A DNA stretch of 64,000 nucleotides from Saussurea involucrata. Taxonomy: Eukaryota; Streptophyta; Magnoliopsida; Asterales; Asteraceae. This document shows, piece by piece, positions 12,614-24,892 of this stretch. The stretch lies in contig CM066313.1 of assembly GCA_033807775.1 (NCBI GenBank), forward strand, positions 87,545,484 through 87,609,483. Reading direction: 5' to 3'. Below the pieces are notes generated by a model. That model saw only the letters and a list, made by a program, of their open reading frames with translations, did no database searches and had not been told where the DNA came from. A program made the position numbers and the translations under genes. Within the stretch, counting starts at the first letter, position 1, and each line of letters starts with the position of its first letter.

Positions 12614-12858
12614 GGGGCCTTTTACTAAACACTTGCATTGGCAAGCGCTTAACAGTTCAATTACCTTACCATGTGAACATAACAAGGACAGAGAATCTTA
12701 CCCAGTAAGAGGGAAAGCAAGGATCGAGAGGCTTACTCGGTAAGTGTTTACCGGGTTATAAACACTTACCATCAATCCAACTTGATGGCCGGGAATGTTA
12801 CCTCATAAGGTAAATGAGAGTGGTGACTCTTTCCGGTAAGCGTTTGATAAACAACCCC
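12614..12858. mobile_element. Second Tourist-like MITE in copy B
   Basis: GGGGCCTTTTACTAAAC at left, GATAAACAACCCC at right, TAA on both sides. Shares GGTAAGCGCTTACC-like interior motifs with the 11975-12521 element. Confidence 0.8.
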
Positions 12859-13538
12859 TAAGTTCCTACTAATAAATTGATCATGAAAGCCTATAACTCA
12901 ATAGAATTCTTGATATTGTAAACAAAAGAGCTAACTTAGGGCCTGTTTGTTTTTGACTTAATTAGCTTAATGACACGTATGGATTATTCGGTCAGCCATA
13001 TGGTTGTTTGTTTGGAGCTTAATGGTAAATCACATGACTTATTCGCACAACTCTTGTGATGCTCCTTTATCCACTTAGTCACGACTCTCCCCAAAATGCC
13101 CTTGCATACCCTCCTCTCTTCTTCTTACTTCTCTGATATATGTGTTTGTTGTCTCCTCTCTTCTTCTTCTTTCTCCACCTCGTTGCGGCCGTCGACAACT
13201 TACCCATATCTCAAAACCATAACCCTCGTCAACCATTCCTTGTATTCTTTTTTCTTTTTCAGATGCAGCAAGGGAAACCTCGTCGACAGCCTAACCCTCG
13301 TCGACAGCCTTCTCTCTTCTTCTTATTTCTTTTTCAGATGCAACAATGGATATCCATGGCTATGGAAGAAATGGCAAACTAATCTGCTGATCGATTTTAA
13401 TTTACATAGAGAATAGCAATACAAGGGCCAAGAAAGAAACATGTCTGTTTGGAGAAATCGTTTTTGGTCTGTTATTGATTGAAGATAACCAAGACCTAGA
13501 GAGAGGGAGGAAGTAATGGCAAACTAATCTGTTGATTT

Positions 13539-14306
13539 TGTTGGGAACTGAAAATGAGCTAAGTATGGATAGTGCTGCTAGTCCATGATTTCTACTGCTA
13601 AGTCTACATTAATACTGCCAGAAGAAAGTTAATACTGCAAGGTTACTACTGCTAGACGAAGTTACTACTGCTAGACAAGGTTACTACTGCTAGACACAGT
13701 TACTACTGCAAGTCAAGGTTAGTACTGCTGGTGCATAATTGAATATCTGTTAGTACTGCTCATGATTAATACTGCTGAAGTGATGTTAATACTGCTGGAG
13801 ATGAAATCGGTTAATACTGCTGAAGATTGTTACTACTGCTCATGAAGAATGAAGGTTAATACTGCTGACTTGATAAGTTTGGCATGCGATACTTTTGGAG
13901 ACAAAGAAGGAATTGATCAAGATATGTTTAACGAAGATTCAGAAGATCAATTTACTTTTGATAGTTATCTTGTAATTATTTCTGTATAAATAGTATTGAT
14001 AGATAGCTATTAGTATACACATGATAGACGAGTGAATATACGTGTGAAAAGCAATTCGATATTGTTTTCAGAGAGATTTAACCTCAAGGTGTAAGAACCC
14101 TATTTCTAGAGAAGTAGAAGTCGTCTTGGTGAGATCTGTTCATCAAGATTGAGGTTTGGTGTAAAGCTTGTGAGTAATACAGTTTGATATATACAGTGTG
14201 TTGAATTCTATTGATTGTTCTTTAATTGATTTAGAGTTCTATTCCGCAAGATTCTCTAAATTGTGTTTCTAAGAAGTTTAATTCTTGTTAAGAATCGATC
14301 CTGACA
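13539..14306 (+). repeat. Copia 2 5' LTR
   Basis: TGTTGGGAAC...CCTGACA. Contains about 14 copies of TTA(A/C/G)TACTGC or close variants in its first 330 bp and a TATAAATA box near 13986. Confidence 0.95.
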
Positions 14307-14348
14307 AGTGGTATCAGAGCTTGTGTTTCTTAGAATTCTACAATCATT

Positions 14349-16004
14349 ATGGAAAATTCTATTGAATCAAACAGTACTTTTGATTGGAGTGATCAAGCTG
14401 AGGAAGCCTGTCAGAATCAAGCTCTTATGGCAGAAGTATCTGATATTCCCACTGAGGTACAATCTAAACTCTGTTCTCAAGCTTGCATTGATGCTGTTAA
14501 AAGATATAGGGATCACAATCAGGGTATGTGTGATAACCTTAAGAGGCTAGAGAAAGATGTGAAAGATTATGTTAGGATTGTAGAAAGGTTTGAGGAACAG
14601 ATTAGAGCTTTTCAAGCTAATGAACTTCAACACTCCTATGATACTAACTATTGGAAGTGGGAGAAGAATGAGTATGAGATTAAGCTGAAAGTGTCTGGGG
14701 AGGAGAATGAGAAATTAAAAGAAGAGCTTAAGAAGGTTAAACTTGATGTTGAAAAGTTTACCTGTGCTTCTAAAACCATGGATACCATCATTAAGGCTCA
14801 AATCCATGACAAGATGAAAGTAGGGATAGGGTACAATGCCACACCTCCACCCTACAATAACAACTACATACCTCCTAAGTCTGATTTGTTAGAGACCAAG
14901 GATAGGAAGGATCCTGAATTAAAGATTAATATAGATCCTTGTGAATAAGAAGTAGTAGTTAAGGATAAAACAGAGAAGGAAGAATCTAAGAAGAATAAGA
15001 GTGTTAGTAGTAAGGTTCCCTTAGACAATGAGATTGTGGCCAATGAGAAAGATGGAAATCCTTGGGGAAAGAACAATGAGATAAAAAGGACTGAAACAGA
15101 AAAGGGAGTCCATTACACACAGACCACAGTTGTGGCTCCCAATACCTGTAAACATTGTTCTTGTAAGAAATCTCAAGAGCTTAAGCCCCAAAAACATGAT
15201 AACAAAAGGGGTAATCAAAGAAATTGGAATAACCAGTGGGCTATGAGACAAGGAGTTGATCTGAACAGAATTAACAGGCCAAAACCTTGTTTCATCTGTG
15301 GTAAGCTAAATCATTTAGCCAAACACTGTTATTTCAATCCTGTTAACCAAAGGTTTAATGCTCAAAGATCTTTTCAAAAACCTGGTGGTTACAGAAAGAA
15401 TGGTGGCTATAAAAAGTCTGTGAGGAAAGTTGTGGCAAAGAAACAAGATAAACCCAAAAGCCACATAAAGAAAACGACTGAAAAGGAATGTGGTACTATG
15501 TGGGTTCCAAAAGGCACTAAAAACAATACTGCTGCTAGCAGTGTTAGTACTGCTTCAAAAGTTGGTGCTGCTAGCAGTGTTAATACTGCTAGTAATCATT
15601 CCAAAGTTAGTGCTGCTAGCAGTGTTAATACTGCTAGTAATCATTCCAAAGTTAGTGCTGCTAACACTTTTAGTGCTTCTTCTTCAGATAGTACTGCTGC
15701 TAGCAGTGTTAACTCTGTTAATACTGCTTCTAGCAGTGTTAACTCTGTTAATACTGCTACCTCTGTTAGTACTGCTGATACTGCTGCTAACAATACTGCT
15801 GCTCCCAGTATTAGTACTGCTAGCACTGTTAGTACTTCTGAGGTTAATACTGCTTCTAGTGCTGCTACACCAATAATTTTGACAAAGTACTCCAGTACTG
15901 CAGTACCTAAATTTGAAAATCTCATCAAAACCAAGTGCAAGTACTTTGATGAGCAAGGGAGACCCAAGACCACTTCGGCTTGGGTTCCCAACAAAACTAA
16001 CTGA
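14349..16004 (+). pseudogene. Copia 2 gag
   Basis: Starts at the ATG 43 bases after the LTR. The N-terminal 199 codons are charged and partly coiled-coil, then an in-frame TAA at 14946-14948 interrupts. The same frame continues to 16004 with a CX2CX4HX4C zinc knuckle (about 15288-15330, FICGKLNHLAKHC), an RNA-binding hallmark of gag. After it comes a run of about 100 residues rich in Ser, Asn, Thr, Ala and Val (SVNTA-type repeats) encoded by the same TTAATACTGCT motif that fills the LTR and spacer. Gag and pol are separated by a stop and a frame change. Confidence 0.85.
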
Positions 16005-16015
16005 TTTATCTTAAT

Positions 16016-19000
16016 GTGCAGGGTAACCAACAGCTCAAGGGGAAGAGCATTTGGCATGTTGATAGTGGTTGCTCCAGGCACATGACAGGTAACATGGCCT
16101 GCCTCAAAAATTTCAAAAAGATTGATGGAGGACATGTTGCATTTGGGAATAATCCTGCTGGTGGAAAGATAAGTGGTAAGGGTGATGTTTCAAAAGGTAA
16201 GATGACCTTTGAAGATGTGTACTATGTTGAGCAATTGAGATACAACCTGTTAAGTGTATCACAGGTTTGTGACAAGAAGCATAGCATATTGTTTACTGAT
16301 TCTGAATGTATTATCCTTGCTCTTGGATACAAAGTGGTTGATGAAAACATGATACTTCTGAGAACTCCTAGGAAGGATAATGTATACTGTTTAGATTTGG
16401 AAAGTGTGTCATCTGGTTCATCCCTAAACTGTTTAGTTTCAAAAGCTTCTTTGGATGAATCATCACTTTGGCACAAAAGGATGTGTCACATGAACTTTAA
16501 AACAATGAATAAACTTGTTAAGAATAACCTTGTAAGGGGTTTGCCATCCAAAGTCTATTCATGTGATGATCATTGTGTTGCTTGTCTCAAAGGCAAACAA
16601 CACAAAACTTCTCATAAGACCAAAGAGATAAACACTATCTCAAATCCTCTTCAACTGTTACATATGGATCTGTTTGGTCCTACTAATGTGATGAGTATTG
16701 GCAAGAAATCATACTGCTTAGTTATTGTTGATGATTATTCTAGATTTACTTGGGTATATTTTCTGAGAACTAAAGATGAGACAAGTGGACTGATCAAATC
16801 TTTTATTCTCAAAATTGAAAACCAATCAAATCAAAGAGTGAAAGTCATTAGATCAGATAATGGAACTGAGTTTAAAAATTTTGATCTAAACACCTTTTGT
16901 GAAGAAAAAGGAATTGAGAGACAATACAGTGCTCCTAGGACTCCACAACAAAATGGTGTTGCTGAGAGAAGGAATAGGACACTGATTGAGGCTGCTAGAT
17001 CTCTGTTAGCTGATTCAAAGTTACCAATTACTTTTTGGGCAGAAGCAGTTAATACTGCCTGCTATGTTCAAAACAGAGTTTTAGTTGTAAAGCCTAAAAA
17101 CAAGACACCTTATGAGCTTTTCCATAAAAAGAAACCATATATTGGATTTTTTAAACCATTTGGATGTCCTTGTACTATTCTCAATACCAAATCTCACTTA
17201 GGTAAGTTTGATAGCAAAGCAGATGATGGTTTTCTTGTTGGGTATTCATCTCAAAGTAAGGCCTACAGAGTTTTTAATACCTCTTCTAGAATAATTGAAG
17301 AAAGTGACAATGTCAAATGCAATGAGAACACACCAAATCCTATTGGTTCAGGTCCAAATTGGCTATTTGACATTGATTCACTCACTAATTCTTTGGGTTT
17401 CAGTAGTGATGTATATGCAGGACAAAGGGATACACCAACATCAGAACACAGAATTCAATCTGTGATATTTCCACTCCCTTCCATTGATCCTGTTGAATTC
17501 TGTGAACACCAAGAGGAGACTGAACCTATTCAGAATGAAGAAGAGAGGAGAGCAGAGGAAAATCAGTCTTCAGGTCCAAATTCCAGAGAATCTGAGGTGA
17601 CTGAAGAAGCAGAAACAAATCCAGAATTAAATGAGTCAAATCTGGATGAGAACATACAAGAGGAAGCTGGTCATCCAACAAGAACTCAGAAAAATCATCC
17701 TCCTGAGTTGGTGATTGGAGATATTGCATCTCCCATGATGACTAGAAAGCAAAGCAGACTCCAAGAGTTGCAAGAGCAGCAAAATACAGTTAACACTGTT
17801 CTTACTTGCTTTCTGTCCCATATTGAGCCCAAAAAGGCTTATGATGCTATGAAAGACCCAAGCTGGATAGAGGCAATGCAAGAGGAGCTGCTACAGTTCA
17901 AATTACAGGATGTTTGGGACTTGGTGGACCTTCCAAAAGGTCATAGAGCAATTGGCACCAAGTGGATTTTCAGGAACAAGAAGGATGACAGAGGGATTGT
18001 GATCAGAAACAAAGCTAGACTGGTTGCACAAGGGTACACTCAGGAAGAAGGAATAGATTATGAGGAAGTCTTTGCTCCTGTGGCAAGGATTGAAGCAATT
18101 AGGTTATTTCTAGCCTATGCCTCATACATGAAGTTCAAAGTGTACCAAATGGATGTCAAAAGTGCATTTCTGTATGGAAGTATTGAGGAAGAAGTATATG
18201 TCTGTCAACCCCCTGGATTTGAGAATCCATTGCACCCTGACAGAGTATACAAGTTGAAGAAGGCTCTTTATGGTTTGCATCAAGCCCCAAGAGCATGGTA
18301 TGACACCCTGTCTACCTATCTCTTGAAAAATGACTTTGAAAGAGGAGTAATTGACAAGACTCTGTTTATCAAGAGGAGAAAGAAAGACACATTACTTGTT
18401 CAGATCTATGTGGATGACATCATCTTTGGATCCACCAATGATCAAATGTGTAAAGAGTTTGAGGAGTTAATGCACAAAAGCTTCAAAATGAGTTCCATGG
18501 GAGAACTTACTTTCTTTCTTGGGCTTCAGGTAAAACAAAGGAAAGATGGGATTTTTATTAGCCAATCCAAGTATGTGAAAGACATCCTGGACAAGTTTGG
18601 GTTTTCAGACTCAAAGCCAGCAAGCACACCTATGGAGACACACAAACAGCTCACTGCTGATCTTGAGGGGGAGGATATGGATGTCCATCATTACAGATCA
18701 ATGATTGGATCTCTCATGTATCTCACAGCCTCTAGACCAGATATTATGTTTTCAGTTTGTGTTTGTGCCAGATTTCAAGTTACACCAAAGCAATCTCATC
18801 TTCATGCAGTCAAGAGAATTTTCAGATACCTAAGAGGGCAACCTAGACTAGGTCTCTGGTATCCTTATGAATCATCTTTTGACTTGCTTGCATACTCAGA
18901 TAGTGACTTGGGTGGAGCTAACATGGATAGGAAGTCTACTTCAGGTGGATGTCAGTTTTTGGGTACAAGACTAGTATCTTGGCAGTGTAAGAAACAAACC

Positions 19001-19351
19001 ACAGTGTCCTTATCTACCACATAGGCTGAGTACATAGCTGCTGCAAGCTGCTGCTCTCAGGTTCTATGGATTCAGAATCAGATGTTGGACTATGGGGTAA
19101 CATTTCTTCACACTCCAATCTTCATTGATAACAACAGTGCTATTAGCATTGTTAATAATCCAGTAAAACACTAAAAAACAAAGCATATAGAGATAAGGTA
19201 TCACTTTATAAGAGATTGCAATGAAAAGAAATTAATTCAGGTTGCTAAAGTTCATACTAATGACCAGTTTGCTGATCTATTCACAAAAGCTTTTGATGTG
19301 GGTAGATTCACCTTTTTGGTAACAAGTGTGGGCATGATCAACCTAGAATAA
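16016..19351 (+). pseudogene. Copia 2 pol: protease, integrase, RT, RNase H
   Basis: A 1002-codon open frame from 16016, two stops near the end. Protease motif ([12 protein letters not shown]), integrase zinc region ([11 protein letters not shown]), integrase core with D...D...E context ([22 protein letters not shown]), RT with the copia YVDD box at about 18409-18420, RNase H start (SDSDLGG). A TAG at 19022-19024 and a TAA near 19173 interrupt RNase H, which otherwise runs to 19351. It could still act if read through, but as written RNase H is truncated. Confidence 0.92.
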
Positions 19352-19459
19352 ATTCATGACTTTCTGTTTTTATACCTGTATTTCTTCATATATTTGGTGC
19401 TACTAACTCTCTTTCTCAGGATCCTCTGTTTCCCTCAGATTACCAAGTGCAGAAAAGTG

Positions 19460-19935
19460 TAAGTGTAGTTACTACTGCCTGTGCAGCGTTACTACTGCTA
19501 GTGCAGAATTACTACTGCCAGTGCAGAGTTACTACTGCTAGTGCAGAGTTACTACTGCCAGTGTTCTAGTAGTTAATACTGCCAAGTAGTTAATACTGCC
19601 CTTGCAGTTAATACTGCTAAGCAGTTAATACTGCCCTTGCAGTTAATACTGCTCAGTAGTTAATACTGCTAGTGCACAGTTAATACTGCTTGTGTAGTTA
19701 ATACTGCTTGTGTAGTTAATACTGCATATGTAGTTAATACTGCCTGGTAGTTAATGCTGCTAGGTAGTTAATACTGCTAGGTAGTTAATACTGCTTGGTA
19801 GTTAATACTGCTCGGTAGTTAATACTGCTGTGTAGTTAATACTGCCTTGCAGTTAATACTGCTCAGTAGTTAATACTGCTTATGTCGTTAATACTGCTTT
19901 TGAAAATCTAGGGCAAATACTGCTATAAATACCCC
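19460..19935 (+). repeat. TTANTACTGC tandem array between pol and the 3' ORF
   Basis: 25 copies counted by eye of GTTAATACTGC or GTTACTACTGC, spaced about 15-24 bp, in the spacer behind RNase H. The same decamer is in both LTRs and in gag. Confidence 0.9.
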
Positions 19936-20044
19936 TATTTGCCCGCCAAAGTTCATAACGACTCTTCGCATTAACTTCTTCTCTCTCGCTCTAACCCCTT
20001 CTCCCAGAATCTTTGTGTTTTTCTTTCAAGAATCCTCAGGAATC

Positions 20045-22919
20045 ATGGAGTTTGTTGATGAGCACAATGAAATAGCCATGCTTCAAAAGCCGAAACAAGC
20101 TGCGGGATTCCACGATATCGTCGATTTTCTTAAATCCTCGCACATCTCTTATGCCCTAACGGTGAACCCAACCATCTATATCGAACATCAGACGCAATTT
20201 TGGGAGAATGCCACTGTTAGTTTCGAAGAAGGGCAGAAAACCATTCGAACAAGGGTTTGTGATAAACCCTTGAAAGTCACAGAGGAGGTTATTCGCATCT
20301 CTCTTCACTTGGATGATGCCTCAGGTATAACCTCTCTATCTTCTGATGACCTATATTCGACTTTACAAAGAATGGGGTATGAAGGTCCCATTGGTGTTTT
20401 TAAATTCTACAAGTCAAAATTTTTCAACCAATGGAGATTTCTTGTTCATACCCTGATGCACTGTATTTCCAAGAAAACTACTGGATGGAGTGAGTTCAGC
20501 AGTCCCATTGCATATGCCTTGGTCTGCTTATCCACTGCCAGAAAGTACAATTTTTCAGCTATGATCTTTAATGATCTTGTATCAAACTTGGAACCCAAAA
20601 AGAGCTTTTACATGTATCCAAGGTTTGTGCAAGAAGTTATTAACAAGGAATTGATGGACTTACCTCAGTTTACTGAGGTATATGTACCCAAACCCCCTAA
20701 AGGGAAGGTTTTCTCAAATATGAGAAGAATTCCTAGGGACTCGGAAGGAGTTGACACACCATTGTTCTCTACAATGATGGTTGTGTCCCACCCCTCTGAA
20801 GGTATGGCATCAGGATCAAGGCCCTCATTAGATCATCCCACTGATGGCCAACCTCTACCTTCACTCACTATAAATATCCCTCAGCACATACTTCAAAAGC
20901 CCACTCCTGTTTTATCCAACAAGTTTCAAAGAAGAAAGGTGCACAAGGTTCCTTCCCTTGATGTACCTACTCAGAGCCCTAAGCCTTTAAGCCCTCAGTT
21001 GGAGCATTCTCCAATTGAGAATATCAACAGGGAAACCACAGGGGTGTCTCCCAACCCCAAGAAGGTGCTCTCTAAGGAGAAGGATGAGCATATGGGTGCT
21101 AAGGCTGCCACTACTTCTACTAGCACAGAGAAGGACAGTGGTAACATAAATAAGACCTTCCCCATGGCAACTCTAAATGAGAAATCATTAGGAGGACCCA
21201 GGTGCCAAGAAACCAAGGGGGCAGTTAGTGCTTCTGCTAGGCAGAAGGCTTCTGCTAAAACTTCCAAGGATCCCTTAAATAAGGTAAAAACTTCTAAAAA
21301 GGGTGAGGATAGACATAACAAAGAGGAATTGATGGCTACTTCCAGTGATCCTTTAAAGAAGGTAAACACTTCTAAACAAGGTGAGGATAGATATAACTAT
21401 GATGAATTGATGGAAACCCTTGGAAATGTCAACTTGGATGTTATGGCACAGAAGAAGGAGATTGAGCAACTGAAGACTGTGGTCACCTACCAACAGTCTC
21501 AAATTGAGAAGCTCAAGAAGATGGTCACCAAGTTGTTGCACAGAAAGAAAAAGGCAAGATTTGTGCTGAGAAGAAGAATTCCAACTGATGATGCTCCCAA
21601 AAAGGGGGAGTCAGAGTCAGAATCAGAAGCAGAACTGAATATGAAGGGTCTACAAGTTGAGGGGGAGACAGTTCAGATGGAGACTGAGATGGAAATTGAT
21701 AATGCACAGTTTAAGGGGGAGTCCAGTGCACAGAATAAGGGGGAGACAGAAAAGGTGGAAGAGCTTGTTAAAGAAGCAGAAACTGTAAAGGCAGCAGTAA
21801 CTGAAGTTCCAAAAGAAGCAGTAACTGAAGTTGAAGCAGAAACTGTTAATGCTGCAAATGTTCATGAAGCAGCAGAAATCATACAAGAAGTAGTAACAGA
21901 AATCTTGAAAGCAGCAGTAACAGAGAAAGAGCCTGAAACTGAAGTAGCAGCAGAAACTGTTAATGCTGCTGACTCTAAGCAAGCAGCAGAAACAGTTAAT
22001 GCTGCTCAATCTACAAAGAAAGCAGTAACAGAAACAGAAGCTGAAACAGTAACAGAGAAGCTTACAGTAGAAGAAGTGGAGGTTGCAGAGGCTTTAATCA
22101 AAGCCAAACATGATACACCTCCAACTGCCAAGAAACAGGAAGAAACTAAGGATGCAAAGATGGTTTTCAGCAGAAAGAGAACAAAGTCTGTGGCTACTAA
22201 AAAGAAGTGTGTAAAGAAGCAAAGGGTAGAACCTGTTGAGAAACCAGTGGTAGAAGAGAAAGAAAAGGAAGAAGTTGCCAAGGATGAAGGACAAGGAGAT
22301 AGTAAGACAGGTCAATCCAGTAATGCACAATCACTTAGCAATGAACAATGTGACTTGTACATCACTATGGTTGATACTGAACCAATCAAAGTGACTCCAT
22401 TAGATTCAAAACCTCCTGAAATCAGTCACTGGGATACTTTGATAGATGAGAGAAAGGAGTATATCAGACTCAAGAGAGCTGATGGGCAGTTTGAAGTCTA
22501 CAGAACATGGGGACAATTTATAAGAAGATGCCTTGGAAGAGATGTTCAAAGTAGGCATGCAGATCTATGGTAACATGTTGACAGAAAGAGGTATGTCTAT
22601 CACAAAGATGGTGTTAGAATACCTATGCCTTATGTTCAGACCAGAAGTAGTTCAGCACATAACAGCAAGACCTTTTCAAGCAGTAACCCACTGGATGCTC
22701 TATGAAAATTGTGGAGTGTATGTTATATCAATTGACAACACATATCAGGAGTATTATCTGGTGGATGAAATCTACAAACACTGCATGAAAAGACTGAAAG
22801 GGATGTTACATGTAAAATTGGTCTGCAACAAAGATTCTGCTATGGGAAGATTCTTGGTAAGAAGGATTGTAAATCAGAGTCTAGGTGTAAGTCCTGATCT
22901 ATGCTTATATGATGACTAA
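20045..22919 (+). pseudogene. Copia 2 envelope-position ORF, function unknown
   Basis: One frame from about 20045 to 22573, then a frame change near 22540-22570 after which coding continues to 22919. The first about 230 residues are globular, with aromatic-rich segments (FWENATVSF, SKFFNQWRFLVHTLM). The middle is low-complexity and charged with a predicted coiled coil (about residues 470-500) and Glu/Ala/Val repeats (AETVNAA) using the element's own repeat. The last part is globular again (WMLYENCGVYVI). I see no clear signal peptide or C-terminal membrane helix, so envelope status rests on position only. Similar ORFs occur, to my recollection, behind pol in Asteraceae copia elements. Confidence 0.7.
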
Positions 22920-22981
22920 GTTTTGGTAGCATCATTTGAAGAACTTGACTTCTTTTCCTAAAAGTCAAGTTAGGGGGAGAT

Positions 22982-23749
22982 TGTTGGGAACTGAAAATGA
23001 GCTAAGTATGGATAGTGCTGCTAGTCCATGATTTCTACTGCTAAGTCTACATTAATACTGCCAGAAGAAAGTTAATACTGCAAGGTTACTACTGCTAGAC
23101 GAAGTTACTACTGCTAGACAAGGTTACTACTGCTAGACACAGTTACTACTGCAAGTCAAGGTTAGTACTGCTGGTGCATAATTGAATATCTGTTAGTACT
23201 GCTCATGATTAATACTGCTGGAGTGATGTTAATACTGCTGGAGATGAAATCGGTTAATACTGCTGAAGATTGTTACTACTGCTCATGAAGAATGAAGGTT
23301 AATACTGCTGACTTGATAAGTTTGGCATGCGATACTTTTGGAGACAAAGAAGGAATTGATCAAAATATGTTTAACGAAGATTCAGAAGATCAATTTACTT
23401 TTGATAGTTATCTTGTAATTATTTCTGTATAAATAGTATTGATAGATAGCTATTAGTATACACATGATAGACGAGTGAATATACGTGTGAAAAGCAATTC
23501 GATATTGTTTTCAGAGAGATTTAACCTCAAGGTGTAAGAACCCTATTTCTAGAGAAGTAGAAGTCGTCTTGGTGAGATCTGTTCATCAAGATTGAGGTTT
23601 GGTGTAAAGCTTGTGAGTAATACAGTTTGATATATACAGTGTGTTGAATTCTATTGATTGTTCTTTAATTGATTTAGAGTTCTATTCCGCAAGATTCTCT
23701 AAATTGTGTTTCTAAGAAGTTTAATTCTTGTTAAGAATCGATCCTGACA
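22982..23749 (+). repeat. Copia 2 3' LTR
   Basis: Same length as the 5' LTR with about two substitutions (one in TGCTGGAGTG, one in GATCAAAATATG). Confidence 0.95.
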
Positions 23750-23903
23750 GATTTACAGCGATAATTGCAATTCCTTTTGGTTGAACAACTTCTTCTTCTG
23801 TCTCTCTCATCCAAAACCCTTATTTTAGTTTTTCTTGGTTTTTTTCTTCACATTCCCTTTGATTTTTCATCAGTTTACTTGATGAAGATAGCCAAAACAC
23901 TCA

Positions 23904-24262
23904 GGGTGCGTTTGGTACGCAGACAAAATAGGACAGGACAAGGTGGGACAGGACAGAACATATGTTCCACGTTTGGTAAGACAGAACTGGACAGAACAGA
24001 ACGAATAACATTGACCAATTTACCCTTACTAAATTTAAAGAATGAATAAAATATGAAATAGAAGGTTTATTTGATGTTTTAGAAGCGATTTAGATTTTAT
24101 TTTGAGGTTATATTGGTAAAACATAAGTCCGTTCCACCTTGTTCCAACTTGTTCCATGGGGTGGGGGTGGAACAGGCCTGTTCCAGTAAAAGTTTTGCCA
24201 AACGTGGGATAGTGGACACTGTTCTATTCTGTTCTGTCGTGTCCAGTGTACCAAACGCACCC
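23904..24262. mobile_element. MITE with GGGTGCGTTTGGTA ends
   Basis: Left GGGTGCGTTTGGTACGCAG, right GTGTACCAAACGCACCC, flanked by TCA on both sides (23901-23903, 24263-24265). Interior rich in GGACAGGACA/TGTTCTGTCC repeats. Three-base duplication suggests a Harbinger-type element. Confidence 0.75.
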
Positions 24263-24640
24263 TCAGAGAGAGATATCATCCCCAAATTACGTGAAGAAGT
24301 TAAGTTGTACCCGACGATTGATGGGTTTGATGCAACAATACAATATGGTTTCGTCTTCTTCTTCAATGTTCTTGATTGTTTTGATATTTTTTAGGACAAA
24401 AAGAAAAAAAGGTAAAATGGTCATTTTCATCATTTAGATGATGTATTCAGCACAACAGACAATAACAATTTTAGTTAATCCATACAGTCAACTTTATCCA
24501 TATATCCAACTTTATCCGAATAGGACTTAATGAAAAACCAACCAAATAACCCCTTACTATGTTTCAACCACCTTGTTGTTAGTCATTGCCTCATACTCGT
24601 TTTGCTTAAATATTCTTGCCATGCCAAAATCAGAGATAAA

Positions 24641-24876
24641 CAAATAGCATGCAACCCATAATAATTCACATACTCACCTTGACTTATTGTAGATTCACAA
24701 GTCACTTATAGCTCCCAACCCTACACAAGTTGTAATAGTTTTCTAAATCTTATTTTTTATTTAAAGAATGATCTCCAAAACTAAAAACTTAATTTATCTC
24801 CTAATATTTTTTTCAAGGGTTAAAAGGAGCCTAAACTTCCATCCCTCTTTTCATCGTCCCATAAGAATATAAATTA
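24641..24876. other. Spacer, no gene seen
   Basis: AT-rich sequence after the break of copy B. No coding or repeat signal recognised. Confidence 0.5.
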
Positions 24877-24892
24877 CATATATATATATATA

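Larger units (their letters stand above)
13539..23749 (+). mobile_element. Copia 2: SIRE-like LTR retrotransposon with extra 3' ORF
   Basis: LTRs of 768 bp at 13539-14306 and 22982-23749 with only about two differences by eye, so a recent insertion. Target duplication GATTT (13534-13538, 23750-23754). Primer site TGGTATCAGAGC lies two bases after the 5' LTR; purine tract TTAGGGGGAGA just before the 3' LTR. Order: gag, pol, a repeat-filled spacer, a long ORF in the envelope position. This layout and the RT sequence fit the Sirevirus/SIRE branch of copia (family knowledge). The motif TTANTACTGC recurs throughout. Confidence 0.95.
12939..24553. mobile_element. Harbinger-like element that received copia 2
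   Basis: Left end GGGCCTGTTTGTTTTT, right end AACCAAATAACCCC, flanked by TTA on both sides (12936-12938, 24554-24556). In copy C the same intron 6/exon 6 sequence runs uninterrupted (CTAACTTACTACG), giving the empty site. Without nested inserts the host element is roughly 1 kb. Inside lie copia 2 (13539-23749) and another MITE (23904-24262). Short ORFs at 13096-13416 are low-complexity and not believed. Confidence 0.75.
4339..24640 (-). pseudogene. Copy B: receptor-like kinase 3' half, split by two large insertions
   Basis: Minus-strand relative of the intact gene. Exon 8 is 4642-4339, with a one-base deletion soon after its start. Copia 1 (4649-11523) sits 7 bases upstream of that exon, with the duplicated TAAAT covering the splice acceptor. 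Intron 7 resumes at 11524, followed by a decayed exon 7 (about 11930-11785) with stop codons and a 5-base insertion. After intron 6 sequence up to 12938, a further 11.6-kb nested insertion follows. The last recognisable piece is the 3' part of exon 6 (24640-24556), which includes the DFG-region complement and then diverges. No exons 1-5 were found. Non-functional. Confidence 0.85.

Noticed and set aside
13096..13416. Ser/Phe-rich ORFs
   Set aside because: Lie inside the Harbinger-like element, in CTTCTTCTT-rich DNA, overlapping in two frames with no domain.
15490..15876. Leucine-rich ORF overlapping copia 2 gag
   Set aside because: Alternate frame of the SVNTA repeat region; shadow of gag.
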